Below are positions 7,556-15,024 of a stretch of 15,859 nt of DNA, piece after piece. A program made the translations under genes and the position numbers. The DNA comes from JAGWAZ01 sp050248595. GTDB taxonomy: Bacteria; Bacteroidota; Ignavibacteria; OLB7. Position 1 is the stretch's first letter. Each line of letters opens with the position of its first letter. The stretch lies in assembly GCA_050248595.1 (NCBI GenBank), contig JBFWSB010000057.1, forward strand, positions 1 through 15,859, in the 5' to 3' direction. The notes beneath the pieces were generated by a model, which was not told where the DNA came from, did not search any database, and worked only from the letters and a program-made list of their open reading frames with translations.

Positions 7556-7738
7556 ATGAGCACAGACTCATCAACACAGGATCTGCAGGTGCAGAACCTT
7601 GAGAACGCAGCCGTTCACGAAGAGTTTGAGGAAGAGAAGTTCGTTCCAAAAGGGGCGGTCGCCTTCTTTGGTCTGCTCGTTCTTTTTATCACAGCTTCGT
7701 GGTTCGTCATGTACTTCGATCTGCTGAGGAGGAGTTAA
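7556..7738 (+). CDS. ba3-type cytochrome c oxidase subunit IIa-like small membrane protein
   Basis: This 60-residue protein has an acidic, polar N-terminal half and one C-terminal transmembrane helix. The segment VPKGAVAFFGLLVLFITASWFVMYF resembles Thermus ba3 subunit IIa (PKGALAV..., then a single helix ending in a short basic or polar tail). In ba3 oxidase this subunit supplies the helix that replaces the missing first helix of subunit II. It stands directly upstream of subunits II and I, one nucleotide from subunit II, as expected. The ATG at 7556 is preferred because GGAGG at 7540-7544 lies 11 nt upstream. An in-frame ATG at 7538 would add six residues and include that site in the coding region. 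The gene is easily overlooked because of its size. Confidence 0.82.
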   Translation: MSTDSSTQDLQVQNLENAAVHEEFEEEKFVPKGAVAFFGLLVLFITASWFVMYFDLLRRS

Positions 7739-7739
7739 C

Positions 7740-8270
7740 ATGGACAAAAGAGAAAAGCGAGTCATCTTTGCTTCGATTGCACTGATGGGATTCTTCTTCT
7801 TAGCCGTTATTCTGGCTGTTTCTGGATTTGGCATCACAGTGCCAGATTGCATAACGGATAGAGAACCGTTCACGAAAGCGGAAGTGATTCCACTGGACAA
7901 GACGCACTACGAAGTCCACAGCATCGCACGCATGTGGAGATTCGAACCAACGGTGATTGAAATTCCAGCCGGTGCTACTGTCGACTTCTTCCTGACTTCG
8001 GCAGATGTTGTGCACGGATTCCAAATTGAAGACCGGGCAGTTAACATGATGGCTGTTCCAGGGCAGGTTACCGGCACATCGATAACGTTCGACAACGTGG
8101 GAACCTACCGTATCGTCTGCCACGAGTATTGCGGCGCGAACCACCACTCGATGGAGAGTGTAATTCACGTCCGTCCGGCAGAAGACATGGTTGCCGCAGA
8201 GAAAGGTCTGGAACTTGGATCACGTAGCTCGGTTGCCGTTGCGGCAGTCGGAGGAGGTTCTGAACTGTGA
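7740..8270 (+). CDS. ba3-type cytochrome c oxidase subunit II (CuA protein)
   Basis: This subunit accepts electrons from cytochrome c at a binuclear CuA centre and passes them to subunit I. The 176-residue product has one N-terminal helix (about 8-31) and a cupredoxin domain. CuA ligands are visible: H92 in VVHGFQ, then C127, C131, H135 and M138 in CHEYCGANHHSM (C-x3-C-x3-H-x2-M), with E129 as backbone ligand. A single helix and short length separate it from A-type subunit II (two helices), and the upstream IIa gene completes the set. No cytochrome c domain is fused, unlike the caa3 subunit II downstream. A strong purine-rich site (GAGGAGGAG) lies in the end of the IIa gene. The stop overlaps the GTG start of subunit I, suggesting translational coupling. 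Confidence 0.95.
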   Translation: MDKREKRVIFASIALMGFFFLAVILAVSGFGITVPDCITDREPFTKAEVIPLDKTHYEVHSIARMWRFEPTVIEIPAGATVDFFLTSADVVHGFQIEDRAVNMMAVPGQVTGTSITFDNVGTYRIVCHEYCGANHHSMESVIHVRPAEDMVAAEKGLELGSRSSVAVAAVGGGSEL

Positions 8271-10063
8271 ACCTCAAAGAAGTAGCAATGGAGCTTGATC
8301 CGAAGCTGAAGCGTTTAACGCTGATTCAGCTTGCCGTCCCAGTTGGATTGTTAGTGGTTGGTATCAGTGGAGGTCTGCTGCAAGCGTTGATGCGGTCAGG
8401 CATTATCCAAGCCGACTCGGCACTCGGACTGGAGTACTATCAGGGTTTGACCCTGCATGGGATTATCAACGCAATTGTTTTTACAACGTTCTTTGCCGTA
8501 GCATTTGGCAATGCCTTAGTATCGTACGCATTGAAGGCTAAACTGAACGTGAAGGTTGCTTGGATTTCTAACATCCTAATGCTTCTCGGAACGTTGATGG
8601 TAGCTGCGATGGTCTTCGCAGGGGAAGGTTCGGTTCTCTACACCTTCTATCCCCCACTGAAGGCAAATCCGATCTTCTATGCGGGGTTAGCACTCTTCGT
8701 TGTTGGAAGCTGGGTCGCCTTCTGGAACTGGATACCGATGTATCTACGGTGGCGACGGGAGAATCCCGGAGAAAAAACACCGATGGCAGTGGTGGGGATA
8801 TTTACCACATTCATTGTCTGGCAGATTTGTACGATACCAGTTGCCTACGAAGTTCTTGTTCTGCTCCTCCCCTGGTCGCTCGGGTGGACAGATACGATAA
8901 ACATTGAACTGACGCGGACGCTGTTTTGGTTCTTTGGACATCCGCTGGTCTACTTCTGGTTGTTGCCAGCATACGTGATGTACTACACGATGCTTCCGAA
9001 ACTTGCCGGAGGTAAGCTATACTCCGATTTAGCGGGACGTGTCGTCTTTATGCTCTTTGTCATCTTTTCGATTCCGGTTGGTGCGCACCATCAGTTTACA
9101 GAGCCTGGTATTGGCTCGGACTGGAAACTGTTGCACGCGTTTCTGACATTCGGCGTGGCAATCCCAAGTCTGATTACAGCCTTTACGATTGCCGCATCGT
9201 TAGAGTATGCCGGGCGGAAGAGAGGAGGAAAAGGATTGTTTGGATGGTTCCGAACTCTCCCCTACCTCGACGGGGATCGCTATCTCTTCCCCTATCTCTT
9301 CGTCGGTCTGGTGATCTTTATCGTCGGTGGAAGCACAGGCATTATCAATGCCTCGTATAACATGAACCTGGTTGTACACAACACAGCCTGGATTCCGGGA
9401 CACTTCCACTTGACAGTTGCCGGCCCGGTCTTCTTAGCCTTTATCGGCATGAGTCTCTACATGGTAGAGAAGATGACCGGAAAGGAGGTGAAGTTCAAGA
9501 AGCTGGCAGCAACGGTTCCCTACATGTGGATTGTCGGCCTCTTCACATTCTCCTTCGGGATGATGCGCGGAGGTCTCCACGGAGAACCACGACGGACAAA
9601 CATGGGAATGACATATCTCAATCCCGACAGTCCACTCTATCGACCGGAATGGGAGTTTTACGTGACGTTGACTGTGATCGGCGGAGTGATTCTCTTCCTC
9701 GCAATGCTCGTCTACTTCGGCATCTTTTTTGGGACGCTGATGGGTAAGAAAACGCGAGAGGAAGAATTAGTCTTCCCACTCTCGACACCGTATCACAACG
9801 AGAAGGCTGGGGCGTTCGCAAACTTTAAGCCCTGGGTGATCGGCGCAATTGTACTGATTGTCCTCTCGTACACTCCGGTCTTCATCGACGTGATGCGAAG
9901 TACGTCGTTTGGTGCTCCGGCTTACAACCCGCACCTGCCAGTCCCTGAAAATCAGATGGCAGCTCCCCCTAAGGAAGGGGCGAATGCGGGGCAACCGGAG
10001 AAGAGTGGAGAAACATCGGGAGAGAAGGCCACCGGAAGTGATGCCGGTGTGGAAGGGAAATAA
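8267..10063 (+). CDS. ba3-type (B-family) cytochrome c oxidase subunit I
   Basis: This is the catalytic heme-copper subunit, reducing O2 to water and pumping protons. The sequence closely follows Thermus ba3: YYQGLTLHGIINAIVF with low-spin heme ligand H64; FGHPLVYFWLLPAY with CuB ligand H225 and the Y229 expected to form the His-Tyr crosslink; GAHHQFTEPGI with CuB ligands H274/H275; and PGHFHLT with H379 (high-spin heme) and H381 (low-spin heme). The A-family glutamate after HP is absent (HPLVY), as expected for a B-family enzyme with only a K-like proton path. The predicted length is 598 residues with about 13 helices, plus a low-complexity hydrophilic C-terminal tail of about 45 residues (Pro, then Gly/Glu/Lys). 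GTG 8267 is supported by GGAGGAGG at 8250-8257. Confidence 0.96.
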   Translation: MNLKEVAMELDPKLKRLTLIQLAVPVGLLVVGISGGLLQALMRSGIIQADSALGLEYYQGLTLHGIINAIVFTTFFAVAFGNALVSYALKAKLNVKVAWISNILMLLGTLMVAAMVFAGEGSVLYTFYPPLKANPIFYAGLALFVVGSWVAFWNWIPMYLRWRRENPGEKTPMAVVGIFTTFIVWQICTIPVAYEVLVLLLPWSLGWTDTINIELTRTLFWFFGHPLVYFWLLPAYVMYYTMLPKLAGGKLYSDLAGRVVFMLFVIFSIPVGAHHQFTEPGIGSDWKLLHAFLTFGVAIPSLITAFTIAASLEYAGRKRGGKGLFGWFRTLPYLDGDRYLFPYLFVGLVIFIVGGSTGIINASYNMNLVVHNTAWIPGHFHLTVAGPVFLAFIGMSLYMVEKMTGKEVKFKKLAATVPYMWIVGLFTFSFGMMRGGLHGEPRRTNMGMTYLNPDSPLYRPEWEFYVTLTVIGGVILFLAMLVYFGIFFGTLMGKKTREEELVFPLSTPYHNEKAGAFANFKPWVIGAIVLIVLSYTPVFIDVMRSTSFGAPAYNPHLPVPENQMAAPPKEGANAGQPEKSGETSGEKATGSDAGVEGK

Positions 10064-10067
10064 TGGT

Positions 10068-10673
10068 ATGGTCGCGATGAAAACATCAGAGTGGGCGATG
10101 CCATTGAAAATGTTAGCTATCACTGTTCTTTGCATACTTTCTCTCCCTTCGTGCGGAAGAGAGCCTGCCATCGCCGATGGTAGATCGTTCTCACTGCTGA
10201 ATCAAGAGAATCAGGAAGTACGGTTCCCGGATGATTTCCGAGGGAAAACTCTGGTGGTCAGTTTCATCTACACGAACTGCCCAACTGTCTGTGTGATAAC
10301 TACACACTCGATGGAATTGTTGAAAGCCGAGCTTGGAGATCGAGACGACCTGATGTTCGTCTCGATCTCGCTCGATCCCCGCAGAGATCGACCCGAAGTG
10401 TTGAACGACTTCGCTCGACTTCGAGGAATCGAGTCAGACCGGTGGCAGTTGTTAACCGGATCGATTGGAACAATCGACTCTCTCTGCGATGCGATGCAGG
10501 TATACGCACGGAAGAGTTTCATCGAAGAGAACGAAGACGGAACCGAGTACTACACAATCGACCACAGCGACGTGATTGCAATTGTGAATGCTGACGGAGT
10601 GGTTCAGGAGCGATACAAGGGGACGGGACTTGATGTAGAAGAAGTAGCGGGGGTGATCAATGAACTTCTGTAA
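10068..10673 (+). CDS. Sco1/SenC family lipoprotein (second Sco)
   Basis: This is a thioredoxin-fold copper/thiol protein for CuA assembly. The 201-residue product starts at ATG 10068 (GGAAGG 11 nt upstream; an alternative ATG lies at 10077). A hydrophobic signal ends in SLPSC, so C29 is the probable lipidation site, although the proline before it is unusual for a lipobox. The Sco motif is NCPTVC with C71 and C75. The copper-ligand histidine is H166 in IDHSDVI, and the SLDPRRDRP loop is typical. There is no C-terminal membrane helix, unlike the Sco at 6465-7346. It follows ba3 subunit I by 4 nt and overlaps the next gene by 14 nt, so it was probably recruited with the copper chaperone that follows. 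A longer open frame starting at 9909 merely extends into subunit I and is not the gene. Confidence 0.93.
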   Translation: MVAMKTSEWAMPLKMLAITVLCILSLPSCGREPAIADGRSFSLLNQENQEVRFPDDFRGKTLVVSFIYTNCPTVCVITTHSMELLKAELGDRDDLMFVSISLDPRRDRPEVLNDFARLRGIESDRWQLLTGSIGTIDSLCDAMQVYARKSFIEENEDGTEYYTIDHSDVIAIVNADGVVQERYKGTGLDVEEVAGVINELL

Positions 10674-11523
10674 AAGTTTAGATGTTCGGCTTGTTCCACT
10701 TCTCTTTTTCCTTATCGTTGCCGGGTGTTCCGAGACGAAGGAAGAGAGTGGAACTAAGAGTGAGGATGCAGCGGAGCAGGCTCCACAGGTCTGCACAAGC
10801 GGGTCAATTCAGATAGAAGATATTTGGATAACACCCGCGGCAAAAGGGGGAACAAGTGGATTGTACGGAACAATCCGATTTGAGGCAGAGGGTGCAGACT
10901 CACTTATAGAAATTCTTTGCAGCGAAACCGAACGGGTAGAGCTGCACGAAATGATTCCGGGAGAGGGAGAAGAAATGAAGATGGTGAGGATGACAACCTC
11001 TCCAGTTCTTCAAAAAGGGAAGCCGGTGACTTTAGCGTTGGGGGGGAAGCATGGAATGCTTGTTAACCTGAAGCAAGAGTTAAAAGTTGGCGACAGTGTT
11101 GAAATAGGATTCAGAATGGGGAGTGGTGATACGGTGCGCTGCACTGCGAGAGTATCTACCTCCTCCCCTGCCGAAGCCCGGAAGAGAGAACGGAAGATGA
11201 ATGGCCCGGGGGCAAAGCTCTACACACAGTATTGCTCTGCCTGCCACGGCTCGGACGGTGCAGGTCAGACGGGAATCTTCCCTCCGTTGACCGGATCGGA
11301 GTTTTTCAAGGATAAGGATCGGACAATCGACGCCATTGTCAACGGTCTTCAGGGTGAGATTACAGTACAGGGCGTCACGTATAACGGGGTTATGCCTCCG
11401 CTTCCCGACACATACGACGATGAGACTGTTGCAGATGTCATCAACTATGTGTTGGCACGATTCGGAGAGAATGCCTGGCAGACAACCCCGGAAGAAGTTG
11501 CCGGGATACGAGACAGAGATTAG
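10660..11523 (+). CDS. PCuAC copper chaperone domain fused to class I cytochrome c (lipoprotein)
   Basis: This 287-residue two-domain protein has a signal peptide with lipobox VAGC (C23 probable lipid anchor) and an acidic Ser/Glu linker. A PCuAC-like domain (about 48-168) follows. It retains the methionine/histidine copper site as H96-x-M98, M106-x-M108 and H131-x-M133, close to the family pattern H(M)x10Mx21HxM. After a short basic linker comes a cytochrome c domain (about 183-280) with heme motif CSACH at 192-196 and a probable axial M245 in NGVMPPLP. PCuAC delivers Cu(I) to CuA sites with Sco as thiol reductase, as shown for Thermus ba3, and the neighbours here are exactly Sco, ba3 and caa3. 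The fused heme is unusual. It might keep copper reduced, or the heme domain might serve as an electron donor to an oxidase; both are inference. Cysteines at 45, 87 and 161 are additional. Confidence 0.85.
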   Translation: MNFCKSLDVRLVPLLFFLIVAGCSETKEESGTKSEDAAEQAPQVCTSGSIQIEDIWITPAAKGGTSGLYGTIRFEAEGADSLIEILCSETERVELHEMIPGEGEEMKMVRMTTSPVLQKGKPVTLALGGKHGMLVNLKQELKVGDSVEIGFRMGSGDTVRCTARVSTSSPAEARKRERKMNGPGAKLYTQYCSACHGSDGAGQTGIFPPLTGSEFFKDKDRTIDAIVNGLQGEITVQGVTYNGVMPPLPDTYDDETVADVINYVLARFGENAWQTTPEEVAGIRDRD

Positions 11524-11550
11524 AGGACGTTAGAACCGATATATAATTCC

Positions 11551-12501
11551 ATGTGGGATTTTCCATTTCTGCCAAATCAAGCGTCAACCTTCGCCGCTGA
11601 AGTCGATGCATTCTACTTCGCGCTGGTTGGCGTCACTGCTTTCTTCACTATCGCAATCTATGCGATGATCTGGTGGTTTTCTGTCCGCTATCGCCGCGGA
11701 AAGAAAGCTGACCGTTCAAATGCACCAACATCTAACCACCTGTTAGAAGCTGTCTGGATTATTATTCCACTCGGCATCTCTCTGGCAATTTTTGGTTGGT
11801 CGGCGAAGATATTCTTTGAGATAAGAACTCCACCGCAAGATGCGATGCAAGTGCACGCAATCGGCAAACAGTGGATGTGGAAGTTCGTGAACGAGGAGGG
11901 GAAGTACGAGGTAAACGAACTCCACGTTCCGGTTGGGCGGGCGGTGGAAATCAAAATGATCTCACAAGACGTATTGCACGATCTCTACTTCCCTTCATTC
12001 AGAACAAAACAAGACGTGCTGCCGGGACGCTACACCACACTTTGGTTCGAGGCGACTAAGCCTGGTACATATCACATGTTCTGTGCTGAGTATTGTGGAC
12101 TGCTTCACTCTGGAATGATCGGCAAAGTTCACGTCCTCTCGCAGGATGACTACGACGCTTGGTTAGCAGATGCCGGTGGCTCTGCAACAGCTTCCAGCGG
12201 AGGAGGAAGTGGCAACGCTCTGGTAGATGGTGCAAAACTGTTCGAGGAGAAAGTCTGCCACACCTGCCATAAGAGCGAAGCTACAGCAATAGCACCAACA
12301 CTTGTTGGAGTCTACGGCACGGAAGTACAACTGCAAGACGGAACAACGGCGACAGTTGATGACGCCTATATCCGTGAGTCAATCAAGAATCCGGGAGCAA
12401 AGGTTGTTGCCGGATACCAGCCTGCTATGCCGACGTATGAAGGACAGATCACTGAGGAGCAGATCGTCCAGTTGATTGCCTATATCAAGTCATTGAAATA
12501 A
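11551..12501 (+). CDS. ctaC: caa3-type cytochrome c oxidase subunit II with fused cytochrome c
   Basis: This is the CuA subunit of an A-family oxidase with its own cytochrome c domain, the hallmark of caa3 enzymes. The 316-residue product has two N-terminal helices (about 19-47 and 65-87), then a cupredoxin domain. CuA ligands are H143 in VLHDLYFP, and C178, E180 (backbone), C182, H186 and M189 in CAEYCGLLHSGM. The aromatic electron-entry stretch KQWMWKF is present. A Gly/Ser-rich linker (about 207-221) leads to the cytochrome c domain, with CHTCH at 236-240 and probable axial M293 in YQPAMPTY. The ATG has no clear ribosome-binding site. No signal peptide cleavage site is evident, so the first helix probably stays. 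The fused heme would take electrons directly from ACIII or from another bound cytochrome. Confidence 0.96.
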   Translation: MWDFPFLPNQASTFAAEVDAFYFALVGVTAFFTIAIYAMIWWFSVRYRRGKKADRSNAPTSNHLLEAVWIIIPLGISLAIFGWSAKIFFEIRTPPQDAMQVHAIGKQWMWKFVNEEGKYEVNELHVPVGRAVEIKMISQDVLHDLYFPSFRTKQDVLPGRYTTLWFEATKPGTYHMFCAEYCGLLHSGMIGKVHVLSQDDYDAWLADAGGSATASSGGGSGNALVDGAKLFEEKVCHTCHKSEATAIAPTLVGVYGTEVQLQDGTTATVDDAYIRESIKNPGAKVVAGYQPAMPTYEGQITEEQIVQLIAYIKSLK

Positions 12502-12521
12502 AGAAACAGGAATACATCGCA

Positions 12522-14207
12522 GTGGATACGACGATCTCCAACAGAACAACCTCTCCGCAAATCGGGCCGCCAAATGCGGTAATGCCCGCAGAGCACTACG
12601 TGAACGTCAAGTATGGCTTGAAGTCATGGTTGCTGACGAAGGATCATAAGCGCATTGCAATGCTCTACTTGATCTCCGTCACCCTGATGTTTGCGCTCGG
12701 GGGTCTCTTTGCCGGCCTTGTGCGCCTCGAACTGATAACGCCGGGGGGTGATTTCCTGAGCGCAGATGCCTACAACAAGGCATTCTCTGCCCACGGGATC
12801 ATCATGGTCTTCTTCTTCTTGATCCCAGCGGTTCCAGCCATCTTCGGCAACTTCCTGATTCCTATTCAGATCGGAGCAAAGGATCTGGCCTTCCCCCGCA
12901 TTAACTTGCTGAGTTGGTATCTCTACATTATTGGTGCTCTGCTCGGTATCTCGGCTATCTTGGCCGGTGGTGTTGATACGGGGTGGACATTCTATCCTCC
13001 GTATAGCTCGCAATATTCGCAAAGCCACGTATTGCTTGCCGGACTCGGTGCGTTTATCGCTGGGTTCTCTTCGATCTTGACTGGATTGAACTTTGTGGTA
13101 ACTATCCACAAGATGCGCGCCCCCGGCATGACCTGGTTCCGCCTCCCACTCTTCGTTTGGGCGCACTACGCAACCAGCCTTATCATGCTGCTCGGCACGC
13201 CGGTTGTGGCAATCACAATTGTTCTCTTAGTAGTTGAGCGGCTCTTCGGGGTGGGCATTTTTGATCCCTCCATTGGGGGTGATCCTGTACTCTTCCAGCA
13301 CCTTTTCTGGTTCTACTCCCACCCTGCCGTCTACATCATGATTCTGCCGGCAATGGGTGTGCAGAGTGAACTTGTGGCCGCCTTCTCGCGCCGTCGCGTC
13401 TTCGGCTACAGCTTCGTTGCCTTCTCCAGTCTCGCAATCGCTATCATCGGCTTCGTTGTCTGGGGACACCACATGTTCGTTAGTGGACAGTCGATGTACG
13501 CTGGCTTGGTCTTCTCAATTCTGACGATGCTCGTTGCAATTCCGTCGGCTGTGAAGACATTCAACTGGGCGCTGACGATGTATAAGGGGTCGATCTCCTA
13601 CGAAACGCCGATGATTTACGCTATCGGCTTCTTAGGTCTCTTCGTGATCGGTGGCCTCACCGGTCTCTTCTTGGGTGCAATGGGTCTGGACATTCACTTG
13701 CACGATACATACTTCGTTGTGGCTCACTTCCACTACATCATGGTAGGTGGAACAGTAATGGGCTTTATGGGAGGCTTACACTTCTACTGGCCGAAGATGA
13801 GTGGACGGATGTACCCCGATGGGTGGGGTCGCCTCTCGGCGATGATCATTTTCGTCGGATTCAACCTGACCTTCTTCCCGCAGTTTATCGCAGGATATCT
13901 TGGAATGCCACGCCGCTACTACATGTACGATCCAGACTTCCATATCTGGAACATCATGTCGACAGCAGGGGCAACCGTCTTGGCCGTTGGATACCTTATG
14001 CCTCTCTTCTACATGGCCTGGTCCTGGAAGTGGGGACGCCCGGCAGGGCCGAACCCGTGGGGTGCAAAAGGTTTGGAGTGGACAACGCAGTCACCTCCAA
14101 CAACGTTCAACTTCGACGAGACTCCGATCTGGAACGAGGAGGCGTACGACTACGATCCTGAAGAAGCGGAAGCCGAGTACGAGCGGGAATTCGGAACGAT
14201 TAACTAA
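12522..14207 (+). CDS. ctaD: caa3-type (A2-subfamily) cytochrome c oxidase subunit I
   Basis: This is the catalytic heme-copper subunit: O2 reduction and proton pumping. The 561-residue product has twelve helices and a complete metal ligand set: H91 (low-spin heme, FSAHGII), H267 with Y271 (FYSHPAVYI), H316/H317 (WGHHMF), H402 (heme a3) and H404 (low-spin heme) in VAHFHYIM. The D-path residues N110 and D121 (GNFLIPIQIGAKD) and the K-path K345 with S342 (IPSAVKTFNW) are present. The usual A1 glutamate in GHPEVY is missing. Instead Y265-S266 precede H267, which is the YSHP signature of the A2 subfamily found in Thermus and Rhodothermus caa3. The GTG start is 20 nt after subunit II. The polar C-terminus is acidic, ending in a Glu/Tyr-rich stretch. 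Confidence 0.97.
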   Translation: MDTTISNRTTSPQIGPPNAVMPAEHYVNVKYGLKSWLLTKDHKRIAMLYLISVTLMFALGGLFAGLVRLELITPGGDFLSADAYNKAFSAHGIIMVFFFLIPAVPAIFGNFLIPIQIGAKDLAFPRINLLSWYLYIIGALLGISAILAGGVDTGWTFYPPYSSQYSQSHVLLAGLGAFIAGFSSILTGLNFVVTIHKMRAPGMTWFRLPLFVWAHYATSLIMLLGTPVVAITIVLLVVERLFGVGIFDPSIGGDPVLFQHLFWFYSHPAVYIMILPAMGVQSELVAAFSRRRVFGYSFVAFSSLAIAIIGFVVWGHHMFVSGQSMYAGLVFSILTMLVAIPSAVKTFNWALTMYKGSISYETPMIYAIGFLGLFVIGGLTGLFLGAMGLDIHLHDTYFVVAHFHYIMVGGTVMGFMGGLHFYWPKMSGRMYPDGWGRLSAMIIFVGFNLTFFPQFIAGYLGMPRRYYMYDPDFHIWNIMSTAGATVLAVGYLMPLFYMAWSWKWGRPAGPNPWGAKGLEWTTQSPPTTFNFDETPIWNEEAYDYDPEEAEAEYEREFGTIN

Positions 14208-14226
14208 GTAATTAAGGAGCATACAG

Positions 14227-14958
14227 GTGTCGCACAGTCACACACATGGTCACCCGAAAGGACTTGTTCATCATTTCGATGACCTTAAGCAGCAGAATGA
14301 AGCAGCAACGCTCGGGATGTGGGGTTTCCTTATCACGGAGATTCTCTTCTTCGGTGGGTTGATTACTGCCTACATCATCTTCCGTGGACTCTACCCGGAA
14401 GTCTTCCTTCACGGAAGCCACATGCTCGACTGGAAGCTCGGAGGCTTGAACACTCTCGTTCTCCTCTGCAGCAGTCTCACAATGGCATTTGCCGTACACG
14501 CCTCGCACGAAGGGAAGCCGAAGGCAGCATTCAACTACTTGATCTTGACGATCCTCTTCGGAAGCGTCTTCTTGGTAGTGAAGTACTTCGAGTACAAAGC
14601 AAAGGTTGACCACCACCTGATTCCGGGAAGTGCCAGCTTTACCTTCACCGAAGGGGGTGTTGATCCAGGACATGCTCAGATTTTCTTCGTCCTCTACTTT
14701 GCCATGACCGGTGTCCACGCTCTCCACATGATTGTTGGTATCGGAATCGTTGCCTGGATTGCGGCGAAGGTGCGGAACAACGCCTTCACCAAAGACTACT
14801 ACAGCCCGGTGGAAATGACCGGACTCTATTGGCACTTTGTTGATATTGTTTGGATATTCCTCTACCCTCTCCTCTACTTGATCGACCTGACAAAGGTTGG
14901 CGGAGGAGGAGGACATGCGTTGCTCGATACCGATACGTTGATGAAGCTGCTCGGATAG
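14227..14958 (+). CDS. ctaE: caa3-type cytochrome c oxidase subunit III
   Basis: This subunit stabilises the catalytic core and may channel O2; it binds no metal. The 243-residue product shows five helices rather than seven: about 29-51 (LGMWGFLITEILFFGG), 72-91, 98-120, 152-178 (AMTGVHALHMIVGIG) and 197-218 (YWHFVDIVWIFLYPLLYLI). These correspond to helices III-VII of mitochondrial subunit III. The typical motifs HALHMIVG and YWHFVDIVW are present. The N-terminus is histidine-rich (SHSHTHGH). The GTG start is well supported by AAGGAG at 14214-14219. The gene follows subunit I by 19 nt. Confidence 0.95.
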   Translation: MSHSHTHGHPKGLVHHFDDLKQQNEAATLGMWGFLITEILFFGGLITAYIIFRGLYPEVFLHGSHMLDWKLGGLNTLVLLCSSLTMAFAVHASHEGKPKAAFNYLILTILFGSVFLVVKYFEYKAKVDHHLIPGSASFTFTEGGVDPGHAQIFFVLYFAMTGVHALHMIVGIGIVAWIAAKVRNNAFTKDYYSPVEMTGLYWHFVDIVWIFLYPLLYLIDLTKVGGGGGHALLDTDTLMKLLG

Positions 14959-14987
14959 CCATCTATTCCGGCAACCGTCGCGTCACG

Positions 14988-15021
14988 CTTTTGAATTTTC
15001 CATTTTGACTTTTGAATTTTC
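14988..15021 (+). repeat. Two direct copies of CTTTTGAATTTTC before the subunit IV gene
   Basis: A 13-nt exact direct repeat, CTTTTGAATTTTC at 14988-15000 and 15009-15021, is separated by CATTTTGA. It occupies the whole region immediately before the ATG of the subunit IV gene and replaces any Shine-Dalgarno sequence. The same word recurs downstream in inverted orientation (15463-15474) and in degenerate form up to 15655, so it belongs to a local AT-rich repeat family flanking this gene. Confidence 0.65.
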
Positions 15022-15024
15022 TTC

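Noticed and set aside
9909..10067. Upstream extension of the second Sco reading frame
   Set aside because: The extra 53 codons overlap ba3 subunit I and would hide the signal peptide. ATG 10068 has a ribosome-binding site and directly precedes the lipoprotein signal.
14212..14916. 234-codon minus-strand frame opposite subunit III
   Set aside because: It mirrors almost the whole of a well-supported oxidase subunit III gene. The acidic, Val/Glu-rich product is typical of antisense to hydrophobic helices.
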